Assembly: GCF_000092865.1 (NCBI RefSeq)
Contig: NC_014151.1
Location: forward strand, 2,418,001-2,482,000
DNA length: 64,000 nucleotides
Direction: 5' to 3'
Source of the DNA: Cellulomonas flavigena DSM 20109
Lineage (GTDB): Bacteria; Actinomycetota; Actinomycetes; Actinomycetales; Cellulomonadaceae
The translations under genes were made by a program, and so were the position numbers. Positions 17,519 to 29,546 of this stretch are shown piece by piece. Position 1 is the first letter of the stretch; every line of letters begins with the position of its first letter. Under the pieces are notes generated by a model. It was given only the letters and a program-made list of their open reading frames with translations, was not told where the DNA came from and did no database searches.

Positions 17519-18304
17519 TCAGGAGGTCGCCGGGGCGTCGACCGCACCACCGTAGCGCCGGTCGCGGCGCGCGTACGTCTCGACCGCGCGCCACAGGTGC
17601 CGACGGTCCACGTCGGGCCACGGCTCGTCGAGGAACACCATCTCGGCGTAGGCCGACTGCCACAGCATGAAGTTGGAGATCCGCTGCTCGCCCGACGACC
17701 GCACGAAGAGGTCGACGTCCGGCAGGTCGGGCTCGTCGAGGTGCCTCTGCACGGTCCTCTCGGTGACCTTCTCCGGGTCGAGGCGCCCGGCGGCGACCTC
17801 CCGCGCGATCTGCTTCGCGGCGTCGGCGATCTCGGCGCGGCCGCCGTAGTTGACGCACATCGTCAGCGTGCAGGTCGTGTTGTGGCGGGTCAGCCGCTCG
17901 GCCTCCTCCAGCTCGGCGACGACCGACCGCCACAGCCGCGGCCGGCGCCCCGCCCACCGCACGCGCACCCCCCAGGAGTGCATGAGGTCGCGGCGGCGGC
18001 GCAGCACGTCACGGTTGAACCCCATGAGGAAGCGCACCTCGTCGGGCGAGCGCTTCCAGTTCTCCGTGGAGAACGCGTAGGCCGAGACGTGCTGCACCCC
18101 GACCTCGATCGCGCCGGCGACGACGTCGAGCAGCGAGGACTCACCGGCCCGGTGGCCCTCGACCCGCGGCAGTCCGCGGGCGTTGGCCCAGCGGCCGTTG
18201 CCGTCCATGACGACCGCGACGTGCTTCGGCACCAGCTCCCGGGGGACCTGCGGCGGTCGGGCGCCGGACGGGTGCGGGAAGGGCGGGACGATCTCGTGGG
18301 GCAC
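17519..18304 (-). CDS. uppS: Isoprenyl transferase (undecaprenyl/decaprenyl diphosphate synthase)
   Basis: A 261-residue cis-prenyltransferase that makes the polyprenyl diphosphate carrier for cell-wall synthesis. The catalytic motif [13 protein letters not shown] contains Asp34. [26 protein letters not shown] and [20 protein letters not shown] are the other conserved regions. GTG 18304 is preceded by CACGAT at 6 nt. It follows recO on the same strand with a 44-bp gap, the common actinobacterial order. Chain length of the product is not determined here. Confidence 0.95.
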   Translation of the reverse strand: MPHEIVPPFPHPSGARPPQVPRELVPKHVAVVMDGNGRWANARGLPRVEGHRAGESSLLDVVAGAIEVGVQHVSAYAFSTENWKRSPDEVRFLMGFNRDVLRRRRDLMHSWGVRVRWAGRRPRLWRSVVAELEEAERLTRHNTTCTLTMCVNYGGRAEIADAAKQIAREVAAGRLDPEKVTERTVQRHLDEPDLPDVDLFVRSSGEQRISNFMLWQSAYAEMVFLDEPWPDVDRRHLWRAVETYARRDRRYGGAVDAPATS

Positions 18305-18348
18305 GCGGACATCGTGCCATCCGCCGGGCTCACGTCGTCGTGCGCGGC

Positions 18349-19080
18349 TCAGACCCGCTCGACCATCGGCAGCGACCGCAGGCGCCGTTCGAGGTGGAAC
18401 TGGCAGAACACCGCGACGAGGCCGTTGCCCTCGGCACGGTGCCGCTCGGCGCTCGCGTCCGCGACCTCCCAGTCGCCCGAGAGCAGGGCCGCGAGCAGCG
18501 CGAACGTCTCCGGCGCAGGCGCGGCGGCACCCGGCGGCCGGCACGTGAGGCACACCGCGCCGCCCACGGCGGGCGCGAACGCGTGATGAGGCCCCGGCTC
18601 GCCGCAGCGCGCGCAGTCGGTGAAGCTCGGCGCCCAGCCCGCGACCGCGAGCGCGCGCAGCAGGTACGAGTCGAGGACGAGCCCGGGCGCGTGCGCGCGG
18701 GTCGCGAGCGCCCGCACGGCGCCGACGAGCAGCCGGTACTGCTGCACCGCCGGTTCACGCTCGGCCTCGACCAGCCGCTCGGCCGTCTCCAGCATCGCCG
18801 TGCCGACCGTGTACAGCGCGTAGTCCTCGCTGATGTGCCGCCCGTACGGGCCGAGCGTCTCGACCTGCGTGACGACGTCGAGGTTGCGCCCGGTGCTCAG
18901 CTGCACGTCGACGTGCATGAACGGCTCGAGCCGCGAGCCGAAGCGCGAGGTGGTGCGGCGCACGCCCTTGCCGACGGCTCGCACCTTGCCGTGCTCGCGC
19001 GTCAGGAGGGTGACGATGCGGTCGGCCTCCCCCAGCTTGTGGGTGCGCAGCACGATCGCCTCGTCGCGGTAGAGGTTCAC
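18349..19080 (-). CDS. recO: DNA repair protein RecO
   Basis: A 243-residue RecF-pathway mediator that helps load RecA and anneals SSB-coated DNA. It has an N-terminal OB fold ([20 protein letters not shown]) and a helical domain with a zinc finger (CARCGEPG and CLTCRPPG, about residues 160-190). GTG 19080 has no Shine-Dalgarno; GACAAT (19087-19092) lies 6 nt upstream in a module nearly identical to that of dusB. It lies between leuA and uppS. Confidence 0.95.
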   Translation of the reverse strand: MNLYRDEAIVLRTHKLGEADRIVTLLTREHGKVRAVGKGVRRTTSRFGSRLEPFMHVDVQLSTGRNLDVVTQVETLGPYGRHISEDYALYTVGTAMLETAERLVEAEREPAVQQYRLLVGAVRALATRAHAPGLVLDSYLLRALAVAGWAPSFTDCARCGEPGPHHAFAPAVGGAVCLTCRPPGAAAPAPETFALLAALLSGDWEVADASAERHRAEGNGLVAVFCQFHLERRLRSLPMVERV

Positions 19081-19086
19081 CGGGCC

Positions 19087-19092
19087 ATTGTC
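19087..19092 (-). promoter_or_regulatory. -10 element of recO (leaderless)
   Basis: GACAAT 6 nt before GTG 19080, within GGGGGACAATGGCCCGGTG. It matches the dusB start module at all but one of 18 aligned positions. Confidence 0.5.
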
Positions 19093-19159
19093 CCCCGGGC
19101 CACCGACACGCGCGGCCGCGGCGCACCGCGAGGTGCACCGCGACCGCGTCGGTGCCTGC

Positions 19160-21045
<1,886 letters not shown>

Positions 21046-21070
21046 GCAGCGAGCGTGCGCGCACGGGACG

Positions 21071-21101
21071 ACCATACCCCCGGACGCACGCCCCCTGGCA
21101 A
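21071..21101 (-). promoter_or_regulatory. leuA promoter
   Basis: TTGCCA (21096-21101), a 19-nt spacer and TATGGT (21071-21076) on the minus strand. The predicted start is at the leader-peptide GTG, making the leader leaderless. The spacer is longer than ideal. Confidence 0.55.
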
Positions 21102-21141
21102 CCACGCGGGCCCGACGGCGCGCTGCGGCGGGACGGCGCCG

Positions 21142-22605
21142 TCACGCCAGGACGACGACCTCGGTCGGGGTCGTCACCACGACCAGGCCCGCGAGGGCCG
21201 TCAGCCGCACCAACCCGTCCGGCAGCTCGACCCGCCACGACTCGACGCCGTCACGCAGACCACGGGCGACCAGCGCGTGCCCGCCGTCCTCCTCGGGCTC
21301 GGGGGCGAGCACGTGCAGGCCGTCGGTCAGCGGCGCCGTGCGCTGCTCGGCGAGCAGCTCCTGCTCCCACAGCAGCCGCCCGGTGGCGCCCTCGACGGCG
21401 CCGACGGAGGTCGCGCCCGCCAGCACGGCGACGCCGTCCGCGACGGCGACGGGGGTCATGGCCGACGGCAGCCGCCAGACGACGGACCCGTCGGACGCCC
21501 GCACACCCAGGACGCGGTTGCCGATGTCCATGAGCAGCAGGTCGACCGACGTGTCGCCGACGAGCCGCGCGGGCAGCCCGGGAACGCGGGCACGCACGGC
21601 GCCGTCGGGCTCGCGCAGCGTCCCGCCGAAGGCCGACTCCCACGTCGCGAACCCCCCGTCGGGCAGCGGCGCGACGATGATCTGCCGGCCTGGCGGCCCC
21701 TCCTCGACGACGTCGCCGGAGGTCGCGTCGAGCAGGGTCGTCGTCATCGCCACGAGCGCGACGACGTCACCGGCGACCGTGAGCGCGGGCGCCGCGCGCA
21801 GCCCGCCGTCGTCGACGAGCGCGATGGGCGACGTCCACGACCACAGCACCTCACCGTCGGCGCCCGCGCGCCGCTCGACGACCACGTGGCGGTCCGGCGT
21901 GCCGGTGGCGACGAGGAGGTCGTCCGCGTGCCGCTGGACGCCCAGGACGCGCCCCTCGACCTGCCACGCGTCGCGCTGCGCACCGTCGCTCACGCCCAGC
22001 ACCAGCACGCGCGTCGGTGGCTGGTAGGGCGTCGACTCCCCCGCGCTGCCGTACACGACGTTCGGCTCGGTCCACACGCACAGCAGGTCGGCGGCCGTGG
22101 CGTCCCCGGCCAGGCACCGGACGGCGGTCGACTCGAAGCCCGAGCCCGCCTCGTCCACGACCGGCGTCTCCCAGCGCACGTCGCCGGTGGCCGGGTCGGA
22201 CGCGCGCACGGACCACCGCCCCTGCGCGCCGGACACCGTGACGACCGCGCCACCCGCGGCGAGCACGGGCGTGGGACCGTCGGCGACGACCCGCCAGCGC
22301 TCGACCGGGGCCTTGTCGAGCGTGCGCACGACGCCGGGCAGCGCGGCGAAGGCGTCCGCCCGGGCACGCGCCGCCCGCTCGGTGACGCCGGAGGCGATCG
22401 CCGCCACCCCGACGACCACGGCGAGCACGGCGACGACCCAGAGGCGCCGACGCCGCTCGTCGGCCGCGGTACCGGGTGACGCCGGTGCGCCCGGACCCCG
22501 CACGCCCTCGTCGTCGCGCGCCGACGGCACGCCCGCCCACGGGCGTTCGTCGTCGTCGACGAGCTCGACCGGCCGCATCCGCGGGGCCGGGCGCACGGCT
22601 CCCAT
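21142..22605 (-). CDS. Membrane-anchored PQQ-like beta-propeller protein
   Basis: A 487-residue protein with a roughly 50-residue cytoplasmic N-terminus, one membrane segment (about 52-72, LWVVAVLAVVVGVAAIASGV), and an outer domain of repeated strands with the PQQ/BamB-like pattern (for example DPATGDVRWETPVV, ATGRLLWEQELL). The fold is a probable seven- or eight-bladed propeller used for binding; enzymatic PQQ use is not implied. The start ATG 22605 is preceded by TAGTCT at 6 nt with no Shine-Dalgarno. Function is unknown, and neighbours give no clue. Confidence 0.7.
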   Translation of the reverse strand: MGAVRPAPRMRPVELVDDDERPWAGVPSARDDEGVRGPGAPASPGTAADERRRRLWVVAVLAVVVGVAAIASGVTERAARARADAFAALPGVVRTLDKAPVERWRVVADGPTPVLAAGGAVVTVSGAQGRWSVRASDPATGDVRWETPVVDEAGSGFESTAVRCLAGDATAADLLCVWTEPNVVYGSAGESTPYQPPTRVLVLGVSDGAQRDAWQVEGRVLGVQRHADDLLVATGTPDRHVVVERRAGADGEVLWSWTSPIALVDDGGLRAAPALTVAGDVVALVAMTTTLLDATSGDVVEEGPPGRQIIVAPLPDGGFATWESAFGGTLREPDGAVRARVPGLPARLVGDTSVDLLLMDIGNRVLGVRASDGSVVWRLPSAMTPVAVADGVAVLAGATSVGAVEGATGRLLWEQELLAEQRTAPLTDGLHVLAPEPEEDGGHALVARGLRDGVESWRVELPDGLVRLTALAGLVVVTTPTEVVVLA

Positions 22606-22649
22606 GGCCTGAGACTAGGCCACGCGCGCGGCGCCCGGCAGGTGCGGCG

Positions 22650-23027
22650 TCACACCCACTGGACGAGCTGCCAGACGATGCCGTTCGGGTCCTGGAACTG
22701 GCAGTAGCGCTCACCCCAGGGCTCGGTCTCGGGCGACGTGACGACCTGGGCGCCGGCCGCCGCGATGCGCGCGAACTCGGCGTCCAGGTCGTCGACCACG
22801 AAGGCGAGAAGGAGCCCTTGCCCCGCCGGACCGGCGATGTGCGCGGGCCGGAAGCTCGCCAGCCCGACCCGCAGGAACGTGAGGTTGACCGCGAGGTCGG
22901 GGTGCGTGAGTGCGACGAAGCCGTCGGCGGACATGGTCTCGGTGAACCCGAGGTGCGCCCGGGCGAACTCGGCGGACGCCGCGACGTCCGGGACGTTGAG
23001 GGAGACTGCGGATCCGGTGATGCGCAT
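22650..23027 (-). CDS. VOC-family protein divergent from a TetR regulator
   Basis: A 125-residue glyoxalase/dioxygenase-superfamily protein. The strand-helix start is SAVSLNVPDVAASAEFARAH and the C-terminal edge is YCQFQDPNGIVWQLVQWV. The ATG at 23027 has a GGAAGGA ribosome-binding site. It shares a 77-bp intergenic region with the TetR gene at 23105, which probably represses it. The substrate is unknown; a role in detoxifying a small electrophile or antibiotic is possible. Confidence 0.82.
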   Translation of the reverse strand: MRITGSAVSLNVPDVAASAEFARAHLGFTETMSADGFVALTHPDLAVNLTFLRVGLASFRPAHIAGPAGQGLLLAFVVDDLDAEFARIAAAGAQVVTSPETEPWGERYCQFQDPNGIVWQLVQWV

Positions 23028-23056
23028 GCGTGGTCCTTCCGTCGAAGCTACCTTGA

Positions 23057-23076
23057 CCACTGTACAAAGTATGTGG
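23057..23076. promoter_or_regulatory. Possible TetR operator
   Basis: CCAC-TGTACA-AAGTAT-GTGG has outer inverted arms (23057-23060 and 23073-23076) and a self-complementary TGTACA (23061-23066). It lies between the divergent VOC and TetR genes, where such an operator is expected. Confidence 0.4.
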
Positions 23077-23104
23077 ACGCCGCGATCATTCCCCGGGAGG
23101 ACGG

Positions 23105-23836
23105 ATGGCACGCGAGCTCGTCGACCTGCTCTGGCGCGACCACCCCGCCGCGCCGTCGGGGGGCGGCCGCGGACCGCGCGCCAAGGTGTCGACGACGCGC
23201 ACCGTCGAGGAGGCCGTCGCCCTCGCCGACGCCGAAGGGCTGGACGGGCTGACCGTGCGGCGGCTCGCCGCACGGCTCGGCGTGGCCGCGAACGCCGTGT
23301 ACACGCACGTCGGCTCGCGCGACGACCTGCTCGTGCTCATGGCCGACCTCGTGCGCACGCGCCGGCGGCGCCGCCCGTCCGCGCACGACGACTGGCGCAG
23401 CCGGGTCCGGGAGCTCGCCGAGGCCGAGCTGGCACTGCACGCCGCGCACCCGTGGCTCGTCGACGTCACCGACCAGCGCACCGCCTTCGGGCCCGGCACC
23501 ATCGCCGACTACGACCACCAGCTCCACGCGCTGGACGGCACCGGCCTCGACGACGTCGACCGGGACGCCGCCCTGACGTTCGTCACGGACTTCGTGCGTG
23601 CGTCCGCACGGGCACGACGGCCCGCCGCGTACGACGACCGGATGGCCACCGTGTGGGCGTCGTGGAGCGAGCGCCTGGCGACGTACGTCGGTGACACGCA
23701 CCCGCTCGCGCGTCGCGTGGGTGCGGCTGCGGGAGCCGCCATGCAGGCCCCGGCGAGCGCGGAGCACGCGTGGTGCTTCGGCCTCGAGCGCGTGCTCGAC
23801 GCGATCGAGGCGCTCGTCCGCGCGAACGGACGCTAG
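23105..23836 (+). CDS. TetR/AcrR-family transcriptional regulator
   Basis: A 243-residue regulator. The helix-turn-helix lies at residues about 35-80 (GLTVRRLAARLGVAANAVYT then HVGSRDDLLV), after an unusual 30-residue N-terminal extension (VDLLWRDHPAAPSGGGRGPR). The C-terminal domain resembles the TetR_C group whose members sense drugs or metabolites. ATG 23105 follows GGGAGGACGG. Its stop overlaps the stop of the convergent RDD-FHA gene in a shared CTAG. Confidence 0.88.
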   Translation: MARELVDLLWRDHPAAPSGGGRGPRAKVSTTRTVEEAVALADAEGLDGLTVRRLAARLGVAANAVYTHVGSRDDLLVLMADLVRTRRRRRPSAHDDWRSRVRELAEAELALHAAHPWLVDVTDQRTAFGPGTIADYDHQLHALDGTGLDDVDRDAALTFVTDFVRASARARRPAAYDDRMATVWASWSERLATYVGDTHPLARRVGAAAGAAMQAPASAEHAWCFGLERVLDAIEALVRANGR

Positions 23837-25026
23837 CGGGGGCCGCGCGCCTCGGGCGTCGCGAGGACCCGCAGCGACCGGTCGCCGAACGCCACCCGGG
23901 CGCCCACCCGCAGCCGCACCGGGTGGTCGACCGGGCACACCACCTGCGCCCCGTCGGGCAGCGTCACGAGCGTGCCGTTGGTGGAGCCGCGGTCGACCAC
24001 CCACGCGCCGCCGGCGCTGTCGACGGCGAGCTGCAGGTGCGTCTTGGAGACGGACCGCGACGGGTCGACCACCCGCACCACCTGCACGTCCGGCGCCGGC
24101 GAGGGGTTGCGGCCCACGAGTGCGAGCCGATCGACGGTGAGGACACGGCCGTCGTCGAAGGTCACCCGCAGACCCGTCGAGGTGCCCGGGCGCGGGTCCG
24201 GGACCACGTCGGTCCGTGGCCGCGCGGGTCGGGTCATCTCCAGCTCGGGCGCCAGGCCGAAGGCGAGGGTGGGGGTCGCCCGCACCGCCGGGATCGCGCG
24301 CGTGTCCAGGTCGGGCGCCGCGCGCTGCGGGTGCAGCGGCGCGAGGACCAGCCCGCCGCCCGGCGTCGCGGGCGCGGCAGGCGGCGGGGCGTCCGAGCGG
24401 TCGGCGGGGGACGCCGACGCCGCCGCCGCGACCGGTCGCGGCGTGGCGACCGGCGCCGCGTCGACCGGGGTCGGACCGGGCGCCGGGGCGGGCACCACCC
24501 GAGCGTGGTCGCGCCCGGGCACGGTGCGGCGCCCTGCGGGCGTCGCCGCCCGCAGCACCTCCGCGTCGACCGCGCGGTCGTGCCAGCCCCGCAGGCGCCC
24601 CGTGCGGTCGAGCAGCGGGGACAGCAGGACGACGTACTGGCCGACGCCGACGACGAGCGAGCCCGCCGCCACCACGCACCCCCGCAGCAGCACGCGGCCT
24701 GCGCCGATCGGCCGGCGGCTGTGCACGTCGACGGTCCGCACCCCCAGCAGGAGGCGGCCGAGCGTCCACCCGAACCGTCCGTGCAGCACCCACTGCACGA
24801 CAGCGACCACCGTGGCCAGCACCGCACCGGCGACCACGAGTCCTGCGGGGACACCGCCGGACGGCACCACTCCCGTGCGCAGTGCCGCCGCGGTGCGCAG
24901 CATCCCCACCAGCACCAGCCCACCGCCGAGCGCGAGCACGACGAGCTGGTCGACGAGCACCGCGACGCACCGTCGGCCCAGGCTCGCGGGGCGGTCGTCC
25001 ACGGCGGTCGCTGGTCGGGTGGTCAT
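23833..25026 (-). CDS. RDD membrane domain fused to a C-terminal FHA domain
   Basis: A 397-residue fusion. Residues 15-160 are an RDD domain (GRRCVAVLVDQLVVLALGGG, LGRLLLGVRTVDV, RGWHDRAVD) with three to four membrane segments. Residues 165-300 are a Pro/Ala-rich linker. Residues about 305-395 are an FHA domain with the phosphothreonine-binding marks GRNPSP, SVSKTHLQL and DRGSTNGT. It should be a membrane-bound reader of Thr phosphorylation. It is the last gene of the eight-gene array, and its ATG overlaps the stop of the transglutaminase-fold gene by 4 bp. The likely writer is the kinase at 35687-37255. Confidence 0.88.
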   Translation of the reverse strand: MTTRPATAVDDRPASLGRRCVAVLVDQLVVLALGGGLVLVGMLRTAAALRTGVVPSGGVPAGLVVAGAVLATVVAVVQWVLHGRFGWTLGRLLLGVRTVDVHSRRPIGAGRVLLRGCVVAAGSLVVGVGQYVVLLSPLLDRTGRLRGWHDRAVDAEVLRAATPAGRRTVPGRDHARVVPAPAPGPTPVDAAPVATPRPVAAAASASPADRSDAPPPAAPATPGGGLVLAPLHPQRAAPDLDTRAIPAVRATPTLAFGLAPELEMTRPARPRTDVVPDPRPGTSTGLRVTFDDGRVLTVDRLALVGRNPSPAPDVQVVRVVDPSRSVSKTHLQLAVDSAGGAWVVDRGSTNGTLVTLPDGAQVVCPVDHPVRLRVGARVAFGDRSLRVLATPEARGPR

Positions 25027-27395
25027 CGCTCACCTCGGCGTGCTCGGCGGGTCGTCGGTGGGGCGGGCGGCGCCGTGGGTGCCGGCTGCCGACGGGGCTC
25101 GCGGGGACGCGCGGCCGACGGGCGGCGCAGCGAGGTGAGCGCCGCCCGCGTGCGCACCCGGCGACGCCAGGGCAGGGTCCGGCGCAGCGCACTCACGGTC
25201 GCGTCGACGTCCGCCCAGTACGCCTCGACGTCGGAGCGGTCCGGCACACCCGGTGCGAACACCGCACGGTCCGCGCGGCGCGCGAGAGCGTCGACGCGCG
25301 CGGCCACCGCGGGGTGCCGCTCCACGAGCGTGCGCCCCCACAGCCGCGCGGTCTCGCGTCGCGTGCCGCCCGCCGGGGGCTCGCCGCCCATGTCGCGGGC
25401 GGTGTCGACGACCTCGTCCCAACCTCCGGCGACACGTCGCACGGGGTCCGCCGCGCGGCGCCGCCGCCGGCGCCGGCGCGCCTTGAGCGCGACGACGACG
25501 AGCAGCGGCGACAGCAGCACGAGGACACCCGCGAGACCGACGCCCGCCCAGGCGGCGATCCGCAGCCACAGCGCGAGCCCGGAGTCGTCCGCGGGCGGGT
25601 CCTCCGTCTGCGGCTGCTCGGTGTCGTCCTCGGGCGGCGTGACCCGGTCCGGCGGCAGGGCGGGCGGCTGCACCACCTGCGGCTGCGGGTCGGTGTCCGT
25701 CTCCTCCTGCTCCTGCTCGGGGGTCCGCGAGCGCGGCGGCGTCACGTCGAACGGCACCCAGCCGTGCCCGGCGAAGGCCACCTCGACCCACGCCTGGACG
25801 TCGCGGCCGCGGATCTCGACGGCACCGTCCTCGTCGGTCGGCGGGGGCACGTCCCCGGTCCCGTCCTCGTCGTCGCCCGACCCGGGGACGAACCCGAGGA
25901 CGACCCGCGCCGGCAGACCCCTCGCCTGGATCATCAGCGCGGCCGCAGCGGCGTACTGCTCGCCGTCACCGACCATGATCTCGCCCGCGAGGAGCTCGGC
26001 GACGCGCGCGGCGCCGTGGCCCGACAGGGACGGGTGGTCGCCCGCGTCGGTCAGGCCGTGGCTGAAGTAGCCGTCCTCGGACAGGTACCGGGAGATCGCA
26101 CGTGCGACCTGGACGGGCGACCCGGCGTCGCGTGCGACGTCGGACGCCGCGGCGTCGACGACCTGCAGACGGGCGGACGTCGGCGGCGAGACGGCGGCCG
26201 CGGACGCGCGGCCGACCTCGTCGTCGTCCGGCCGGTCCGGCACGACGACCTCCATCGTGTACGTCATGCCGGGGCGCACGCCGGACGTGACGACGGCCGC
26301 TCCCGTGACGTCGTTGTAGCGCAGGTCGGAGGCCTGCCGCCCCAGGTCGACGGACCGTGCGTACCCGACGGTCGGCAGCCACACGCCCTGCAGGTCCCCG
26401 ACCGTCACCTCGACGCGGGCCGGCGTGCCGCGCACGGGGACGTCGATCTCGTCGCCCACCCGGCGGAACTCCCCCGACGCCTGCGCGGAGCCGTCCCCCG
26501 CCACGTTGAACACGACACCGTCGTACCGGTCGAACGTCGCGAGCCGCACACGCGCCCCGGCGGGCAGGCCGTCGACCGTCATCAGCACCGTGTCGTCGAG
26601 CTTCACCAGGCGTCGGAACGACGCGAGGGGGCTCGGGTAGTCACGCGGGTCGAACGGCGGCACGATCTCGTCGCGGACCACGAGGCGCGGCTCGTCCGCG
26701 ACGACGAGCGGACCACCGAGCAGGCCACCGGTCGCCGCGACGGCCGCGAGCGCCGCGGTCGCCACCACGCGGCGGGGCCGCCAGGAGCCGACCCGCCACG
26801 CGGCCCAGACCAGGCACGTCGCGACGAGCACCGTCCCGGCGACGGCGGGCGGCACGGGCGGCTGCCGCGTGCCGAGCACGATCGACCCGACGAGCACGGC
26901 GAGCGGGACGACCGCCGCCAGCGCGGCCACGGCCGGACGACGGACCCGCAGGGTCAGCGACAACGCGACCGCCGTGCCGACGAGCGCGAGCAGCAGCGCC
27001 GCCACGAGCAGCGTGCCGCCGGTGCCGACCGGCGGCTGCAGGGTCAGCACCTGCTTCCACGTCGACGCGGCACCGCGCGCGAGCGCGACGAGCGTCGCGG
27101 GCGTCGGCACCACGCCGGCGACCGTCGTCGTCGGGGCGGCCAGCGCGCCGCCCGCGAGCGCGTACGCACCGAGCAGGGACGCGACGACCACCAGCGCGGA
27201 CGAGCGCCGCACGGCCGTGACGACCACGACGCCACCGCCCAGGACGACGCCGCCCAGGAGCGCCGGCAGCACCGCGGCCGTGCCGTAGGCCGGCAGGAGC
27301 GGCGTCAGCGCCAGCCCCGTCGCGAGGACGAGCACGACCACGTCGCGCACGGCGTCCGCGGGCTCGCGCACGCCGACCCGCTGCCCGGGCCTCAT
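25023..27395 (-). CDS. TgpA-like membrane protein with degenerate transglutaminase core
   Basis: A 790-residue protein with at least six N-terminal membrane segments (about residues 10-250), an outer region carrying a transglutaminase-like core (about 380-555), a Glu/Gln/Thr-rich linker, one more membrane segment (about 610-630), and a basic cytoplasmic tail. The layout matches TgpA/DUF3488 proteins that accompany MoxR and DUF58. The usual GxCEQFA motif reads GDGEQYA, with Gly478 in place of the catalytic Cys. The usual RDAHAWVEV reads RDVQAWVEV, with Gln534 in place of His; only Asp550 (PFDVTPP) remains. Transglutaminase or protease chemistry is therefore unlikely. Its ATG overlaps the DUF58 stop. 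Confidence 0.85.
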   Translation of the reverse strand: MRPGQRVGVREPADAVRDVVVLVLATGLALTPLLPAYGTAAVLPALLGGVVLGGGVVVVTAVRRSSALVVVASLLGAYALAGGALAAPTTTVAGVVPTPATLVALARGAASTWKQVLTLQPPVGTGGTLLVAALLLALVGTAVALSLTLRVRRPAVAALAAVVPLAVLVGSIVLGTRQPPVPPAVAGTVLVATCLVWAAWRVGSWRPRRVVATAALAAVAATGGLLGGPLVVADEPRLVVRDEIVPPFDPRDYPSPLASFRRLVKLDDTVLMTVDGLPAGARVRLATFDRYDGVVFNVAGDGSAQASGEFRRVGDEIDVPVRGTPARVEVTVGDLQGVWLPTVGYARSVDLGRQASDLRYNDVTGAAVVTSGVRPGMTYTMEVVVPDRPDDDEVGRASAAAVSPPTSARLQVVDAAASDVARDAGSPVQVARAISRYLSEDGYFSHGLTDAGDHPSLSGHGAARVAELLAGEIMVGDGEQYAAAAALMIQARGLPARVVLGFVPGSGDDEDGTGDVPPPTDEDGAVEIRGRDVQAWVEVAFAGHGWVPFDVTPPRSRTPEQEQEETDTDPQPQVVQPPALPPDRVTPPEDDTEQPQTEDPPADDSGLALWLRIAAWAGVGLAGVLVLLSPLLVVVALKARRRRRRRRAADPVRRVAGGWDEVVDTARDMGGEPPAGGTRRETARLWGRTLVERHPAVAARVDALARRADRAVFAPGVPDRSDVEAYWADVDATVSALRRTLPWRRRVRTRAALTSLRRPSAARPREPRRQPAPTAPPAPPTTRRARRGER

Positions 27396-28540
27396 CCCAC
27401 CACCCGGCGCAGTGCGCGCGGCAGGTCGTCGAGCCGGCCGAGCGTGCCCAGCGTGAGCGAGCCCTGCGTGCGCACCGCGACGTCCTCGCCGAGCGCGCAC
27501 CGCAGGACGACGGCGCGCGTGCCGGCGGGCAGTGCGCGCGCACCCAGACGCAGGTCGGCGTCGGTGGGCGCGCCGCCCGTGACGAGGAAGGCCACCGACG
27601 CGTCCGGTGTCTCGCGCACCACGCGGCGGCCCAGCAGGACGACACCGGGCCCCGTGGGCGACCACGACAGCCGCGAGCAGTCGTCGAGGAGCAGCGGGGG
27701 CGTGGCGGTCCGCAGGTGGCCCGCCCCGGCGAGCACCTCGACGTCGCGCTCGTCGCGGATCGCCTGCACCGCGATCGACGCGGCGACCGACACCGCCAGC
27801 TCGAGCTCGTCGGGGTGCGCGTAGTCGCCGACCGCGGTCGCGAGCGCGATGGACGTCAGCGTGCGCCGCGTGTCCTCGAACTGCTTGACCATGAGGCGGC
27901 CACGGCGCGCGGTCGTGCGCCAGTGGATGTAGCGGCGGTCGTCGCCGGCGACGTAGTCGCGCAGCGCGTGGAAGTTGAGGTCCGAGTCCGACAGGTCACG
28001 CGTCGCCTGCCCCTCGAGGTCGCGCAGCAGGCCGGCGTTGGCGCCGCCCAGGCCGATCACCTCGGGGTGCACGAAGAGCTCGGCGGGCTCGGTCCAGCGC
28101 AGACGGCGCTGCAGCAGTCCGAAGGGGTCGCCCCGCCGCGACACCACGGGGCCCACGACGATCACGGCACGCCGCTCCGTCGGCACCGCGAACAGGTCGT
28201 CGTGCGTGCCGCCGGGCGGCAGGCTCGGGACCGACAGCTCGACGACCCGCTCCCCGACGGGCAGGTCGACCTGCGAGGGCAGGGAGCGGCGCCTGGCGGC
28301 GTTGCGGACGTCGACGCGCCCCACGGCCCGCTGGCCGATGCGCACGCGGTGGTCCGCCAGGTCGAGCACGACGCGGTAGCGGGTGCGCCCGACCGTCATG
28401 AGGAGGGCGACCACGAGGACGGCCAGCAGCGCGACGCCGAGCGCCGCGAGCTCGCCCCAGCCCAGCACGCGTCCCGCCGCCGTGGCGAAGACGGCCACGA
28501 CCGCGGTCCCCCACCCCAGGGGCGCGACGCGCAGACCCAC
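27392..28540 (-). CDS. DUF58 domain protein
   Basis: A 382-residue protein with two N-terminal membrane segments (about 10-50) and a DUF58 domain. The signature region is RDYVAGDDRRYIHWRTTARR followed by GRLMVKQFE. DUF58 proteins are consistently encoded with MoxR ATPases and have a vWA-like fold thought to interact with them. Start GTG 28540 lies 3 nt after the moxR stop; the stop overlaps the next gene by 4 bp. A role as adaptor between MoxR and the membrane module is inferred from this linkage. Confidence 0.9.
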   Translation of the reverse strand: MGLRVAPLGWGTAVVAVFATAAGRVLGWGELAALGVALLAVLVVALLMTVGRTRYRVVLDLADHRVRIGQRAVGRVDVRNAARRRSLPSQVDLPVGERVVELSVPSLPPGGTHDDLFAVPTERRAVIVVGPVVSRRGDPFGLLQRRLRWTEPAELFVHPEVIGLGGANAGLLRDLEGQATRDLSDSDLNFHALRDYVAGDDRRYIHWRTTARRGRLMVKQFEDTRRTLTSIALATAVGDYAHPDELELAVSVAASIAVQAIRDERDVEVLAGAGHLRTATPPLLLDDCSRLSWSPTGPGVVLLGRRVVRETPDASVAFLVTGGAPTDADLRLGARALPAGTRAVVLRCALGEDVAVRTQGSLTLGTLGRLDDLPRALRRVVG

Positions 28541-28543
28541 GGC

Positions 28544-29500
<957 letters not shown>

Positions 29501-29546
29501 CGGTGGGGGCTCCAGTCGGTGGGGGTGGGCTGCGGTGCGGGCGGGG

